A DNA stretch of 64,000 nt from Cercophora sp. LCS_1 (GCA_036250225.1 JAPZLL010000064.1:1-64000), one strand, 5' to 3'. Positions 9,813-22,569 are shown, numbered from the stretch's first letter. The notes: a model not told the origin generated them from the letters alone. Translations and numbers: made by a program.

Positions 9813-11606
9813 CTAAAGCTTGCTTTCCACTTCTCTGGTCCACCACTCCCGCCAATCCACCACTCGCTTGCCCCTTCGCGCCTCTTCGGCGCAGAAGACC
9901 ATGGCGTGGCTTCGGATAACCTCTTCCAAGGTACAGCCAACAAGCTCTCGTTGAGCCTTGTCAGTCGTCCACCCGTGATTCTTGACGTTGTCAACCGCCA
10001 GGACAAACTGGCGAGTCAGGCCCACATCGCCACCTCCATGGCCGAGATCCTCCAGGCGGGGGTGATGAGTTGTTGTCTTCCCGGTCCGGAAATCCTGAAC
10101 GGTAATGGTAGTAGAATCGGCGAATATCTCGCCGTCCACTCCGTACAGGTTGGTATACCGCTCACATAGCTTCTTCGTCTGAGCAACCATGTGGAAGGTG
10201 GCTGTCTTTGCTCCGCGTCCACGCATGGGATCAGACGTTGGCGAGCTAGGTTCTGCCTCTGCGGATGGTAGGGGGTCCTCATCCCAAGTGATGGTGACCT
10301 ATCATGATGGTCAACCGGGCTTTGATGCAGAAGATCTGGGCTGCTTACTACTTGTTCATCGCAGACGTCGTTGTCACCCTCGTATACACACCTGCCGAAC
10401 CAATTGCGGCTGGAAACCTGCTCGTCCGATGCGGTTGCGTCATAGTCCTTGGCCAATTCAGCGAGCAGAGCATTTCTCGCTGGCTCTCCGGCGCCATACG
10501 ATTCAATGTCGGGGACAACGATGCTCACTGGCCAATGCGTATTCCCTGCTTCTAACCCATGTAGTTCTTTTCCTAGGTATATTCGTTTGGCCGAATATTT
10601 GCAAGAGCCTTCGATGGGGCAGGAAAGGCAGTTTGTAACACTTCCGGCAGCCACTGGTTTCCGGCTCCTCTTGAAGTACTGAAGAGAGCCCTGGCTAGAA
10701 ACCGTGGAAGGGACGTGAGGAGGCTCAGTCCCGGCGTACGATGGGGGTGAGCAGAGAAGCCACATCAACACATCAATATCATGGCAACTCTTGGTGAGAA
10801 GACTTGGCGCCGTGGTGCTCTCGCGACGCCAGTTTCCGCGGACGTAACTGTGGGTGAAATGCCACCACCCAATGGGCTATATACTGGTGAAAAGGGACCC
10901 AAGGATGACTAAACAGCGGCTGATCACTTACCTCGGTGTGGGACACAGACAGGATATCACCAATCACGCGGTCTTCGAGAAGGAGCTTCCGAAGCAGAAT
11001 GTTGTGAGGACTGTACCGAAGAACGTGGCCGATAGAGAAGATCAGTCGCTCCCCCTTTTTGTCCCTGTTAGCGTCCAACAGTCCGTATAGCTCGACGCAA
11101 TCCTCGAGGCGAGTTGCCAGAGGTTTTTCGCACATAATATGCAATCCGCCAAGCTTTGTCAAAGCAACAACAACCTCTCGGTGCATCTCGTCCAAAACGC
11201 AAACAAACACAGCGTCGACTCCAAGGGGTACATCATTGGCACCCTCCCGGGCCCGAGCGCGACGAGCCTGTTCATAGGTAATGAATTCACGCCAGTCGCG
11301 GAATGCGGCGCCTTCAATGGGGGGCTCTTCGTAACCCCATATCATGTTCCGGCCAAACTCCGTTCTCTTGTAGTCGTCGGGCTCCGCAACGGCAACGACC
11401 ACGCCGTTGGTCGATGAAATGATGGCTCGGGCGTAAGCTCGACCTCGGGAACCTGCGCCTATAATGAGGATTCGGGGTGGATTGGCTGACTTGGGTGGTT
11501 GCTCCGGGGGGAGGACGAACGTCTCTCGGTCGTCGGCAGCGGTCTCGCGGGTAGCTTCCGGCCGCTTCTTGGCCGGAAGGGAAATGAGTTTCTTCAAAGA
11601 TGGCAT
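9813..11606 (-). CDS. Gfo/Idh/MocA-family NAD(P)-dependent oxidoreductase
   Basis: Predicted cytosolic dehydrogenase acting on a sugar or polyol-like substrate; the substrate is unknown. Exons 11606-10932, 10876-10352 and 10298-9813 (introns 10877-10931 and 10299-10351) give 561 aa. The Rossmann dinucleotide site is RILIIGAGSRGRAYARA (about residue 45), followed by VFVCVLDEMHREVV and the family's CEKPLAT motif, whose Lys is catalytic. After the first intron comes PIGWWHFTHSYVRGNWRR and then LLTKSCHDIDVLMWL, conserved in a fungal subgroup of this family. About 40 basic and Ser/Pro-rich residues precede the Rossmann fold. It is divergent from REX2 with 284 bp between the ATGs. Confidence 0.85.
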
Positions 11607-11890
11607 GGCGATTCCATTCGCAACATGTGCCAACTTTCCGATTTCTGATTTCCCCTTCGCACACGGAATGGCAATGGCAGTGGTTGGGGCTGATACTGGG
11701 CTTGTCAATGACCAGACGCAAGCAGCACCTGTGGCGTTGGGTAGGTTGCTGCCTGTCCGGCTTTGTTGGAAACGAACAGTGCTAGAACCGCTACTTGTAC
11801 GGTGCAGCTGAACATCTGCCATGCAAGCAACGAAATTCCACACCAGCCTACGTGCGACCCGGCAATTCGCGCCAATCTCATCAACCTACC

Positions 11891-12542
11891 ATGCCAGGTG
11901 CCATGGCAACTCTTCAAGCCTCGTCAACAAGACCCGCAGCTTTTGTCTGGATAGACTGCGAGGTAACGTTGTTTCCATGCATTTGGTACTGAGACGAAAC
12001 CTGACTGTTTCCGTTAGATGACGGGGCTCAATCCAGACACAGACGCCGTCATCGAGATTTTTTGTCTCATTACCGACGACCAGCTTGAGTTACTTGACGA
12101 AGAAGGCTGGGGCGCTGTGGTTCATCAGCCCAAGGAGCGTATGGACTTGATGGATGAGTGGTGCACCAAAACTCATGGCGAGAGTGGCCTGACAACCGCC
12201 GTGATTGATTCTCGCGTGACGCCGGAGCAAGCAGCCTCTGAGTTGCTGGCATATATCAAGCGCTACGTTACTGAGGAAAAGACGGCCCTACTCGCGGGTA
12301 ATAGCGTACACGCCGATCGGGCGTTTTTGAGAAAAGAACCATACAGCGGCGTTCTTGATTACTTGCATTATAGGATCCTCGACGTCAGCAGCATCAAGGA
12401 AGCCGCTCGCAGATGGTGCCCCGAGATCGCTTCCAGGGCTTCCCGCAAGAAAGGACTCCACCAAGCGAAGCAAGATATCGTCGAAAGCATTGAGGAGGCC
12501 AAGTACTATAAGTCCACCATTTTCAAGATCGCGAATGAGTGA
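11891..12542 (+). CDS. REX2: oligoribonuclease, DEDDh 3'-5' exonuclease
   Basis: Degrades very short RNA oligomers and functions in fungal mitochondria and in RNA 3'-end trimming. Exons 11891-11962 and 12018-12542 give 198 aa. FVWIDCE in exon 1 joins MTGLNPDTD in exon 2, rebuilding the first DEDD motif with its Asp and Glu. The intron (11963-12017) falls directly after the catalytic Glu codon. GNSVHADRAFL, HYRILDVSSIKE and the late HQAKQDI (catalytic His and Asp) follow. A second ATG at 11903 is possible. The N-terminus is short for a mitochondrial presequence. It is convergent with the phosphoglucomutase gene, the stops being 140 bp apart. Confidence 0.93.
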
Positions 12543-12682
12543 AGCGGCGAGAGTAGCCAGGGTGAGACCGCAACATGTGATGCGAGCCACTTATTAGAGA
12601 AGACAACCTTAATTATACTCATTTGGCACAGAATCTAGCCAGTCTGCAAGCTACAGCCATTCTCCCAGCTCCATTTATAGCC

Positions 12683-14595
12683 CTAGGTCTTCACGTCGGG
12701 TTCATCACGGCCCACAAACTCCTTGAACCTGAGGAGATCTGTGGCGAATTTGATCTCCGGCTTGAGGAAATCTTGGGCGTCCAAGGCGTAGGCAGCGGGG
12801 TCACTGCTGTATTGTTCAATGTACAGCCGAATCGTGGCTCCAGATGAACCGGTCCCGGACAAGCGAACCACGATGCGGCTCCCACTCGAGAAGCAGGCAT
12901 AAAGACCCTGGTTGGGCGAGACAGAACCGTCAAGGTCAGTGTAAGAGAAGTTACCAGCCTTGATCACCGTGCGGTCTACACGTTCGAATGCAGTTAGCGA
13001 TGTCGAGAGAAAAAACTTACGGCGATGCATGCATCACGAAGCTGGGTCGGGTAGCTCACCTCCAAGCTTGCTGCCGACAAAGTTAGGATCCGCAACGAGA
13101 TCCCTTAGCACGCCAACAACCTTATTGGCACCATCCGAGTCAACATCCTCGTAGTCGTAGCGGGTGAAGAAAGTCCGGCCGTATTCAGTCCAGAAATCCT
13201 TTTGGATCTGCTTGATGCTGGGGGCAGTCTCAGGATGGGAAATGCCAAGGCCAGCAATAATGTTCAGCCATGCGACTATGGCCCAGAGACCATCTTTCTC
13301 TCGGATATGGTTGCTGCCAGTCCCGAAAGACTCCTCGCCACAGATGGAGAGCTTGTCCGCATCGAAGAGGGCGCAGAAGAACTTCCACCCTGTAGGAACT
13401 TCGTAGCACTCCAAACCCTGCTTCTTGGCAACCAAGTCTACGGCACCTGACGTGGGCATGCTGCGAGCCAGGCCGAACACTCCGTGCTTGCGGAAATAGG
13501 GGATAAGTTTGGCGTGGTGGGCAATGATGGCGAGGCTGTCACCTGGAGACACAAAGGCTCCGGCGCCGTAGATCATGTTGCGATCGCCGTCACCATCAGA
13601 GGCTGCCCCAAACGGGATGTTATCCCTGTCAACAACCTCAACGAGACTGTGTGCGTAGGTTAGATTGGGGTCGGGGTGGCCGCCGTTGAAGTCGGGGGAA
13701 GGCTCGCAGTTTTGGACCGACTCGGACCCAAGACCAAGTTCCTTGAGGAAGATGGCTTTGCCGTAAGGTCCAGTGACGCCAGAAAGACCGTCAAACAGGA
13801 CCTTGAAATCAGGATGTGAAGAAAAAAACTTCCTGATCAGCTCGAAATCGAAAATCTCCTTAAGCATCTCTACGTAATCCGCAGTGCTATCCACGACCTC
13901 CACCTCGAGGCTGCCGTAGATTCGAGTACCGAGAGTGTTGATATCAACGTCAGGGATATTGGCGATCTTGTACGACCCAAGGGCCTTTGAGGCCTCGTAG
14001 ATCTTGTTGGTCACAGACTCCGGGGCTGGGCCACCATTCGAGAGGTTGTACTTGATGCCAAAGTCGTTGGTGGGGCCGCCGGGGTTGTGACTGGCTGTCA
14101 AGAGAATACCTCCTGTGGCCTTGCGCTTCCGAATGACATGACTAGCAGCCGGCGTCGACAGAATGCCGTTCTGGCCGATCAAGAGCTTCTTGACGCCGTA
14201 CGCCGCACCAATCTTGGCGATCAGTTGAATTACTTCGGGGTTCCAATATCTCCCGTCGCCTCCAATGACGAGGAAGGCTCCTTTTGGACGTGAGGTATTA
14301 GCACCTTACAATCACAACATTGGGCGGGTAGGTGCTGTACCTTCAGCTCCTTCGGGGATGGAGAGAAGGATGCTTGTTACGAACGATTCGCTATAGTGGG
14401 GCTTTTGGAAAACCGTGACCTTCTTGCGAAGACCCGACCTAGAAGTTGAGCGGTGCTGTGTCAGTGGGAGTTTTCCGCACCCGACGACGGGGTAATAACT
14501 TGATGGCGGGGATGGCGGGGGAGCTCGGGGTCGATGACGTACGTGCCAGGCTTCTGGTCGGCAAATGCCGTGAACTCGACAGTCTTGACCTCCAT
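12683..14595 (-). CDS. PGM2: phosphoglucomutase
   Basis: Interconverts glucose 1-phosphate and glucose 6-phosphate in the cytosol, linking glycolysis to UDP-glucose, trehalose and glycogen. Exons 14595-14543, 14438-14341, 14280-13060 and 12975-12683 give 554 aa, the usual eukaryotic length. Exon 1 reads MEVKTVEFTAF and joins KPGTSGLRKKV. The phosphoserine loop is TASHNPGG (Ser about 114), the metal loop DGDGDR, the sugar-binding loop GEESFGTGSNHIREKDG and the phosphate-binding region RLSGTGSSGATIR. Introns are 14439-14542, 14281-14340 and 12976-13059. It ends EEPDVKT-like (GRDEPDVKT), typical of the family. Confidence 0.95.
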
Positions 14596-15514
14596 CGTTT
14601 CGTGAAGTGCCAAACCAACAACCCTAGCTGATTGACTGCGCGAGAGATAGAATTGGGAGTAATTGACGTTGTGGGTGGATTGGGTGAAGAAGGGGGAGAG
14701 GGAAAATAACGGCGAGCATGCTTGGGCGGAATGTCGAACCAGACAAGCTCCTTTGCCCCTCTGCCCCTCTGCACTTGGCAGGCGGAGCTGGCTCCAATGT
14801 CGCTCTTTTGGCCGTCATGTCGGGTGCGCTAGGGATGTAGGTACCCAATCAACTTGGTCCTGATCATTTGGGCTGCAGCCGATCACGGGTGGGGCCCTCG
14901 AGGGGCACTCTAAGAAACCCGAAGTCCTTGCCACTCCCGTGCGTCAACGGGCAACAGCCACCGACAGGGCTGAAGGAACTGACTGGATCGGGCACATCGG
15001 GTCGTTGGCCAGAAGCCAAGGCACATGGATTTACGTGAGGGGGGCTAAACTCGCAGTCGTAGCCCAGGGATTGCCGAGTTTCCATGTTGCACCCCTTCTC
15101 GAGCTGCCTTGGTGTGCAGGTACCCACCGAGGCATTTACTCAATTTTGGAGGGAGATTTCGGGATGAGATGCAGAGAAGACAGGGGAGAATCGCCGTGCT
15201 CACGCCGAAATAATTGCCATTTTGGGGGTTCTTGAACGGAATGAAAGGGAAAAAAAAGTTGGTATACCCCCCAAACGGCGAACGTGTTGCGAAACATGCA
15301 ATCTTGACGTCTTCTGTCATGCCCGAGATAGGGTATATGGTTTGGTCATAATCGTGACTTCGTAAGTTCGTGAAACCCCTGAGACGACAACAATAGGAGA
15401 CATATCGCACAGGATGTCCAGTCCATGATGAACGAGAAAGACAAAAGAAAGGACAGACGGGATCATGAGTAATAATTCGACCGTGAAGGACAGCAAAAGT
15501 CGGATCGCAACCAT
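14596..15514. other. intergenic region upstream of PGM2
   Basis: About 900 bases with no recognisable gene. It should contain the PGM2 promoter and the 3' UTR of the next minus-strand gene. Confidence 0.4.
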
Positions 15515-17630
15515 CTACTTGGATACTTCGGCGCCAGGCTCGTATGTCTCTGACGATTCTGGAGAAGCGGTTGTCACGGAGAACACGTCCTTAAAGCGCG
15601 TTGCACCTTCAATGTTCGCAATTAGCATGTTGCTCCCGTTTGGGGGTTTCCGCCGTGTGTCTTACCTTCCTCACTGACGAAATAAATCTCAAAGGCACCG
15701 GATTTGTTCTGGCGCATGTTTTCTTGACGGTATGTTTTGCAGAAAACATAAAGTTGGATGTCCTTCAACCAAACACGATGCCTCGAGCGACGGCTGAGCC
15801 ATGTTGGGGACTGCGATTGGTGGGTTACTGGGAGTGGGCAAGTCAGCAAACCCCCAGTGTGGAGGATGGAGGTGGTACTTACCAAAAGCAGTCCAAACCG
15901 GACATTGCCTCAGCTCTCCGTCCCAAACGGCTGCATGAAGGCGGATGCCTCGAGTCTGGAGGTCCTCGTAGACGATCAGCGAGTGTTTGAAGCCGTCGTC
16001 TATGATTTGCCTGGGTAATGCGCGTTAGTTGGATCACCGACGGGATACAAACAAGTGGGAGCTCACGCTTGGAAGAGGCGTTTCTCTCGTTGCAACTTGA
16101 ACTCGTTGGGGTGGATCTGAACGGTGAGCATGTTCCGCGCCTTGAGGGCGACGAAGGTGCAGTAAAAAAGCACCATCTCTGGAGGGATGTCAGAAAGAAA
16201 ACGCAATTTGCCGAAACTAGAGATTCTAACCTTCCCACGTCAAGAAGTATAGTGCCGCCCAAAGCTTACTGCACTGTTCAGACCGACTCCATCTCTTCAG
16301 CTGCAAAGCGCTACCTTCGCGCCCAATGCAGAGTTCATGGGCCCCAAGTAACGAAAACCACGGCGTGCCCCCTTGAATGGTGCGCATGAGAAGATACGGA
16401 CACTGGTCGGCCGAGTTCAAGAACACGACGATGGATATCTTGTCGCTGTCAAAGGGCCTTGCAAGAACATCAGACTGTGTGTTTCATGTGTATTGTTGCC
16501 TGTGTCCACCCTTGGTGGCTGTCATGGGCTGGGGACCTTACCTGCGGAAGAGGATCTTGGAATCTGCAGGAATGTTCAGGTGACCCCAAGGGTAGAAAGG
16601 TCCGAACGACTTTGAGCTAGAGCCCGAGGATCTTTTGTTAGTGATCAGCTCTGCGAACTCCTCTGCGGCAAGGGGAGCGCCTCCTACTCACGGCCTTAGA
16701 TGTTTCAGTGCGGTCCGTGAGGGCAAGGGCAAGGAGAAGATCGACTCGGCCCAGTGAGCGTTCTGAGGCTGGTTAGTGTTCATCGCACACAGGAGGCTAG
16801 CACTCGGGGCAATAACCGGGTCATGTGTCGCTGTCAAGGACAACAAATCTTGACGAACGAGAGGGCCGACTTGCATGGGCGGCGGAGCTGGGAAAGAACA
16901 TTGTCAGTTCGTATGACAGGTGTTTCGGGTTGTTGGGACTCACGTATCCCCCTTTTTTCACGCAGGGACAAAACACGGGTTCGTAGGGCCTCGAGGGTAT
17001 TGAGGTCGAAATTGGGCGACCTGGGGGACGTTAGAGGTCTGCGAACCGGGCCATCCAATGAACTTACTTGGTTAACAGCTGCTTAAGAAGTGACAGGAAA
17101 TGGTTGTATAGCACAAACCGCTGCGGTAATGGAAGGCCGCCGGCTTCCTCTGTCATCTTGTGGTACATCTTGCGCCATCTTATTTCCCTCGAGGAGGTCT
17201 TATCTTCGTAATGGGTTGTGATATCCCTCAGAGATCGAGACAAGCAAGGCAAGATGACGTTGAGGTGATCAAGGACGACGGGGACTCGAGAATAATGGAC
17301 TTGTGAGCGGTCGGCAAGGTCGCGGAGTAGCCGGCTAGTCCCCCGGATCTCCTCGGAAAGCATTACGATGTGGCCATGTAGAGTTTCTGGAAGCGCAGCA
17401 CGTAGCTGGTCGAGCCCAAGAGCAACAAGGTCGGCGCGCTCTGCCTCCCGACAACACCCCTGGAGGAGATGCATGTCGATTTGGCTGTCCTGCCTGCTGC
17501 TGGTGTTGTATTCCTCCATAGTTGGTTCGACCCACTCGCCTCCTCGCGGCTTGGGGGGCTTGAACCACCTAAGCGCTTGTTGAGTGCGTCCTGAAGATTC
17601 TGACGGTTTGCCACGGCCCGTGATAGACAT
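15515..17630 (-). CDS. conserved fungal protein of unknown function (nine exons)
   Basis: I do not recognise a named family. Exons, 5' to 3': 17630-17068, 17020-16944, 16887-16692, 16616-16542, 16457-16231, 16178-16067, 16010-15883, 15827-15666 and 15606-15515; together they keep one frame of 543 aa. The N-terminal 190 residues are helical, contain MHLLQGCCREAERADLV and look like a bundle. The C-terminal half is mixed alpha/beta (ISIVVFLNSADQCPYLLMR, LLGAHELCIGREG, HAAVWDGELRQCPVW, then an Arg-rich WLSRRSRHRVWLKDIQLYV), which could be a PH-like fold. The intron 16617-16691 is 75 nt, a multiple of three, but has an in-frame TGA and a CTAAC branch site. Exon limits are inferred by frame consistency; the first exon is the surest. 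Confidence 0.72.
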
Positions 17631-19209
17631 CGGATTTCATGATGATTTGAAATATGGCCAGAGTTGACCAGCACTTTCACTGTCACCCTAGACAACGTGA
17701 TGACCGGGACGACATCCACCCCCCGGTCCGCAGTCCAGGGCCCTCTACAACTCGGCTTGACGCTATTCGGAGCCCGAGGGCGTAGAGCGTGGCCTCGTGT
17801 CGGCTTGTGCGAGATGGAGTGTTGGATAGAAAAAGGGGGCAAAAGGAATTTTGGTGCTTGGGGCAGGTGAATGCTGAGAGGATGGAACCGCAGGAGGCGG
17901 GCCTGGGATGCGTTCTCGCGAGGTCCTGGAGATGCAAAAGCCTCAAATGCCCAATTCGCCTGTCACAAACGCTCCGTCCCCAATTTTCCCCGCAAAAACC
18001 GTTGATGCCGGAAGCCGCCCCAGCCAGTATGCGATTTTTGCTGCCTTTGGCACGGGCTTGTCGACCAGGAGGAGGAGACACTCGGGTTTCCGCGCCACAC
18101 GATGGCACCGGTAGGCCTGAGGGATATAAATCGGCTGTCCGCGATGACCGCCAATGCAGCCCGGCTGTCCATATGAAATTGGGCACCGAGGCACTCCAGT
18201 GCTGGTTGGGGCGCTATGCAAACCAACGAGTTTGTCCCCGCTGATGATGGGTGGCTGTGGATGTGAGCCTGGTGCTCCGCGAGCTGCAATGCAGCGACAG
18301 TCGGTTGAGACGCAGACGAGGAGTCAGCGTATGCCACGAAGCCAACCCATATGCACCGGGAGCGTGTGTCGTCGAATAGAATCAAGCTTCTAATGTGGAC
18401 GCGGGCTCCGAACCAATCGCCCAAGTAAAGAAGATGCACAAATGCTGCAGCTGGAAGACGAGACAACCAACCTGATGCGCTGTCTGGCATGGGGATTCTG
18501 TTAGTCCTCCCGTTGTGGAGAGCCCGATGTAACACGCTTCGAGCACGCCCGAGTGCTTGGCCGGTGATAGCGTAATGCTCTGGCACGACGATGACTGCGG
18601 GCTCCCGGCGACGATTTGCCTGTGGCTGCACTAGCCTCAGCTGAACCAAAGCCATCCTATTCCAGAAAGCTGGATCAAGAGATACCGTGGCAGTCTCGAC
18701 GTGATTGGCTTGTCGAGGAGCGTGGGCGATTGGGGTTCGATTGAGGGGACTGACACTCTCATGCCAAGACTGTAGCAAATGCGTTCACTTCGCGCGCGAT
18801 CTTCTTGTCCGCCTTGAACCGAAGAAAATGGATTTCAACCACAACCTCCCCGCCATTCTAGCAATATCCACGCGTCAGACGAGATCTGTTATACACGTTT
18901 CGGCCAAGAGCTGCTCATATTGCGTCCTCTTCGCCAGTTATGGACATGTTCGTTATCCATACCATAATGGAGGGGTACCCTCCCCGGCTTCCCGTAGATC
19001 ATAGCAATCCTCGTGTCAGACCATGACCAAGACAAAAAACAAAAAGAGAAGCACCTGAGTCCCATATCCGTGCCCCAAGCAACACCGTCCGTTCCAAAGT
19101 ACAAGATGAAAGAGAGAGACCGTTGCATGCTGCAGTAGCACGTTTGATTCGTCAAGATATCAAGCCTAACGTCCGCGAGCCGCAACGAAGCGGCGAGAGA
19201 AGAGTGCAC
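17631..19209. other. gene-poor interval with one unsupported long frame
   Basis: About 1.6 kb. A minus frame of 271 codons (17963-18778) is open, but it lacks family motifs and has no good splice partners. I regard it as unproven. The part next to 17630 is the promoter side of the unknown gene. Confidence 0.35.
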
Positions 19210-19711
19210 TTAGGAAGACTCCTCCTCGTCGCCGTCGGCCTATGCGATGACTGTTAGCACACCATACGCTCGCAATTGAAGCATGCAACGTACATTGTAG
19301 GCCTGCTTTTCATCCTCATACCGCTTCTTGTCGGCGGCAGCCTTGGCCTCGTAGGGGGCACGCTGCTTATCACTGAGAGCCTTCCACCGCTCACCCAGAA
19401 TCTTGCCGACTTGGCCGAATGAGACCCCCGGGTTTTCCTCGCGGACATTGTCCCGCTGTTCATTGGCGAAGAACATGTAGGCAGAGAGACCACGCTTCGG
19501 GGCGTTGGGGTCTGCAGACCATCAGTTAGCTCCTGCTGTTGCCAAAACCCGAACCAGAAGCAGTCAATGTCGCATGCGGTTGAGGCGCGCCCTCGACCGT
19601 TGGAGCTACCAGTCGGGCTTGTTGCAGTGGGCTGGAACTGAGCTTACCCTTCTTGCCACGGCGCTTTGTCTCGGTCTTGCCGGACCCCTTCTTGGCGGCA
19701 GCTTTAGGCAT
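19210..19711 (-). CDS. NHP6: HMG-box chromatin protein Nhp6
   Basis: A small non-sequence-specific DNA-bending protein that assists FACT and nucleosome remodelling in the nucleus. Exons 19711-19648, 19511-19294 and 19239-19210 give 103 aa. A basic tail (MPKAAAKKGSGKTETKRR) precedes one HMG box starting DPNAPKRGLSAYMFFANE and including KILGERWKALSDKQRAPY. It ends with a short acidic tail ADGDEEESS encoded by a 30-nt last exon. Introns are 19512-19647 and 19240-19293. I chose the second of two nearby ATGs (19711), because the protein then begins MPKAA like its homologues. Confidence 0.94.
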
Positions 19712-21786
19712 GGTTGCAAGTATCAAACACTGGGATGCGTTGGTTAGCTTTGTCTTGCTCTATGCTGGAACATTGTGGTTGGGGTGAGGTGCAAGCAAGC
19801 GTTTTGGTGTTGTGCAGGTAGAAGTGGAATCGCTGGCCGCTGGGCGCAGTCGTTGACTGGGGCAGTGGAGTGAGGGGTAGCTAAAGTTTCGCGGGCGGCA
19901 TCGCGGCTGAACGCGTCCTTGCACCAGGACGCGATTTGTCGATGCCATTCTCGCAGATGCAATTGCCAGTGATGACAAGGGAAAAAAAGAAAATAAACCT
20001 TGAGACTGGCCGTGCACAAGCACAAAGACATACGATAGGAACTCCCTGGAGGGGGAATTGCGCGTTGTGGTGTTTAGCTGAGAATCATACAGCTCGTCAA
20101 CCACAAGTGAGGATTTCGATGTGCTCAACAGTTTGAGTTGGCTGTGCAAAAGCTCAGAAGTCCTGCCAACGGATACTTCGCGTGGAGACCAAGAAGACGC
20201 CGTGCTGGGTAATAGACCTGAGCTGGCGACAGAGGTGCGAGGTAGGCAGCCCAATGACAGACCAGCAATTGCCACTCGAGGAAAAAAGGAAAGCGAAGGG
20301 AAGGAGGAAGTACATGAGGTTTTGCGGGGGCATGGAGGAAAATAGATGTACTTACAGAGCGAGGCGCGAGTTTGAGCGTGGAGGGATTTGGTGCAAGTGG
20401 TGAGCTTTGGTGTAGATTTGTATGGGAGAAGAGTGAGGAAGAATTTGGGAGAGTGGGAGAGGGGGCAGCCCTTCGCTCGTATTTTACTATGGGCGGCTGA
20501 TTGTATGAGGGAGGCGGGGGCAGGCGCCCCCTTCCTCCCTCGCAACAAAAATGGGTGCGGGCGGATTTTTTGGCCGTGATTTGGGGCGAAGCATCCACTC
20601 CCCCTTGTGGTCAGTGTGTAGAAAAGTATAGGTACATGTCTCGTTCGACAGAGGAACCGTGCATTCATGTACCATGTACACGTTGAAACACCAGAAGAAC
20701 GGACTCTGCGCGCGCTGTTTTGCTTGACATTCCACCAAGACGTCTGGACATCTCGCTGAAAGACATATCTTCACCTTTCAATGAGATGAATGCACCAGTC
20801 GGCGACAGAACGCGTCAATACAGCCATACAGCCATACTTGGCTACTGACGGGTTATATGTACTTCAATCCGTTTCATTCGCGGAAAGGCCACAGTTGAAC
20901 CAAATACTTGCATTGCCTGTTTTCATTGCCCACTGAATCAACCTCATCAACCTCTTTGTGGTTCTAGATGGGGTGCGTTCGATGCCTACTTACTGGCAGC
21001 TTAGCCGCCACCTGAACTTGAGCAGTGTTTTCAGGTGCATGCAACTCTCGGTACGCTGCTCAAGATCCAGGAAATGTTTTCTGTTGCTGACAATGTGCGC
21101 CAGGAACATTAGCACCTACTCTTCAAATGCCCGACTCGACTCGCCCATTTGCGCGGCGCGGACCTTTCTCAGCATTCCGGGCCTTCACCTACGGGGCCTA
21201 GCAACAAATTCACATCATCGAAAAGCTCCAGCCCGCTTCAAGCTTCCGCCCAGAGGGCTGGCAGATGCACGCCTACTGGCCTGTATCTTACTGCCTCGAA
21301 CAACAACATGAGCGTGACCATGGATGGTGTTCATTCCCAATTGTTGAATGCAGGTGGTGTCTGGTGCTGTGTGAGGTACTTGGGGCGAGGTGCCCCATGC
21401 AGCAACGGCACCAGAATTGCGCTCGCCCAATGTACCCCATACAAACCACCCGCGTTTTGTGTCACTGCACCCCTCTCAAACGTATCGGGCTCTGCATTAG
21501 CACTAGCAAAGAACCACTCCAACCAGGCCAGCCCCGTGCTTTTTTGTCGGGCCAGGCCTTCGGCAGCACCCCCTCTCCCCTTCGCTTCCGTCTGGGTGCG
21601 CAGCAAACCGTCCCGTATCATAAACCTGGTCGAGAAATGGCTGAATTAGAGCGGATTTTTGAATGCCTTACGCATGATGCTCCGCTCATTTCAGCGGATC
21701 GAAGATACAAAAGGGAATTTTGGGTTCTCTGAGAGCCGGCGCCCCATGTTGGATGGCGGAGTGTGTAAACTACTCCTTGCGACCCA
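19712..21786. other. long intergenic region upstream of NHP6
   Basis: About 2.1 kb. The first 900 bp on the minus strand is pyrimidine-rich and stays open (19760-20668, 302 codons), most likely a long NHP6 leader and promoter and not a protein. 20950-21650 has several plus frames with no recognisable features. Confidence 0.4.
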
Positions 21787-22569
21787 TCACTCTGCCGACA
21801 AATCGAGCACCATGTCTCTCAAGCGTTCATGGCGGGCCCAGTCAACACCACTCCCCGTCACGACGGCACTCGCCACACTCTTGATCACCTTCCATTTCTG
21901 CCGGCTTGTTTTAAGCTCATTCTCCAGTACCTCTATCTGTTGAGTTCGTCCGGTTTCGTGGGCTGGTTCACGGTCTGGTTCATAACTTGCTTTTGGGAGT
22001 CGTAAGATGTGGTTGGCACACTCGGCATTGCGCTGGCTGGTCTGGCGGACGTCAAGCTCAAGCTTGGCTAGGAATTCCTCCGCCTGCTGTGCCTCATTCT
22101 GTTGCTTTGCTGCAGCAATACCTGCCGCATCGCGATCATGTATTAAAGACGAGAGATCTCTGATGCCCGAGGTCAATCTGTGAGCACCACCCACCGTGTG
22201 GAAGGTGCAATCTTACCGCTCAATAGGAGAGGCGTGGGTTGCGTTGTGGACAGCATTCAGGATCGGCTGGACAGCCATCACGCTCTCAACAACATTGTCT
22301 CGCAAAGTGAGGGTCGCCTTTGCATCTAAAACATTTTGCTGTCGTTCGCTCAAGCTTGCACCTCGAGTTGCTGAGGATATGGTAACATTAGATGAAGAAC
22401 GCGTCATTGCTAAACGTGTATGATTGCGAGGTATTATCTAACCTGACTGGTGTTCTTGTCTAGCTCTGAGAAGGGTGAGCTGGAGCTGGAGCTCGCGGAG
22501 TTGGTCATACAGGTCCAGGATGTGTTGCTCCGTGTTTGAGAAGGGACGGGATAGAATAGCTGATGCCAT
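21787..22569 (-). CDS. CENP-H-like kinetochore protein (Fta3/Mcm16 type)
   Basis: Predicted subunit of the constitutive centromere-associated network (CENP-H/I/K; Fta3 in fission yeast, Mcm16 in budding yeast). Exons 22569-22443, 22370-22217 and 22159-21787 give about 217 aa. It starts MASAILSRPFSNTEQHIL and is largely coiled coil (LRELQLQLTLLRARQEHQ; AKQQNEAQQAEEFLAKLEL). It finishes with a conserved block of the type VVTGSGVDWARHERLRDMV, which I associate with the CENP-H C-terminus. The second intron is either 22178-22216 (39 nt) or, more likely, 22160-22216 (57 nt); both keep frame. The first intron is 22371-22442. It is divergent from ATG11. The assignment rests on the C-terminal block and the coiled coil, so it is moderate. 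Confidence 0.68.

Noticed and set aside
17963..18778. 271-codon minus-strand frame
   Set aside because: No family motif, no consistent hydrophobic or repeat pattern and no splice partner; probably a chance frame in GC-rich spacer.
19760..20668. 302-codon minus-strand frame upstream of NHP6
   Set aside because: Ser/Pro/Leu-rich translation of a pyrimidine-rich strand, positioned as the NHP6 leader; no domain features.
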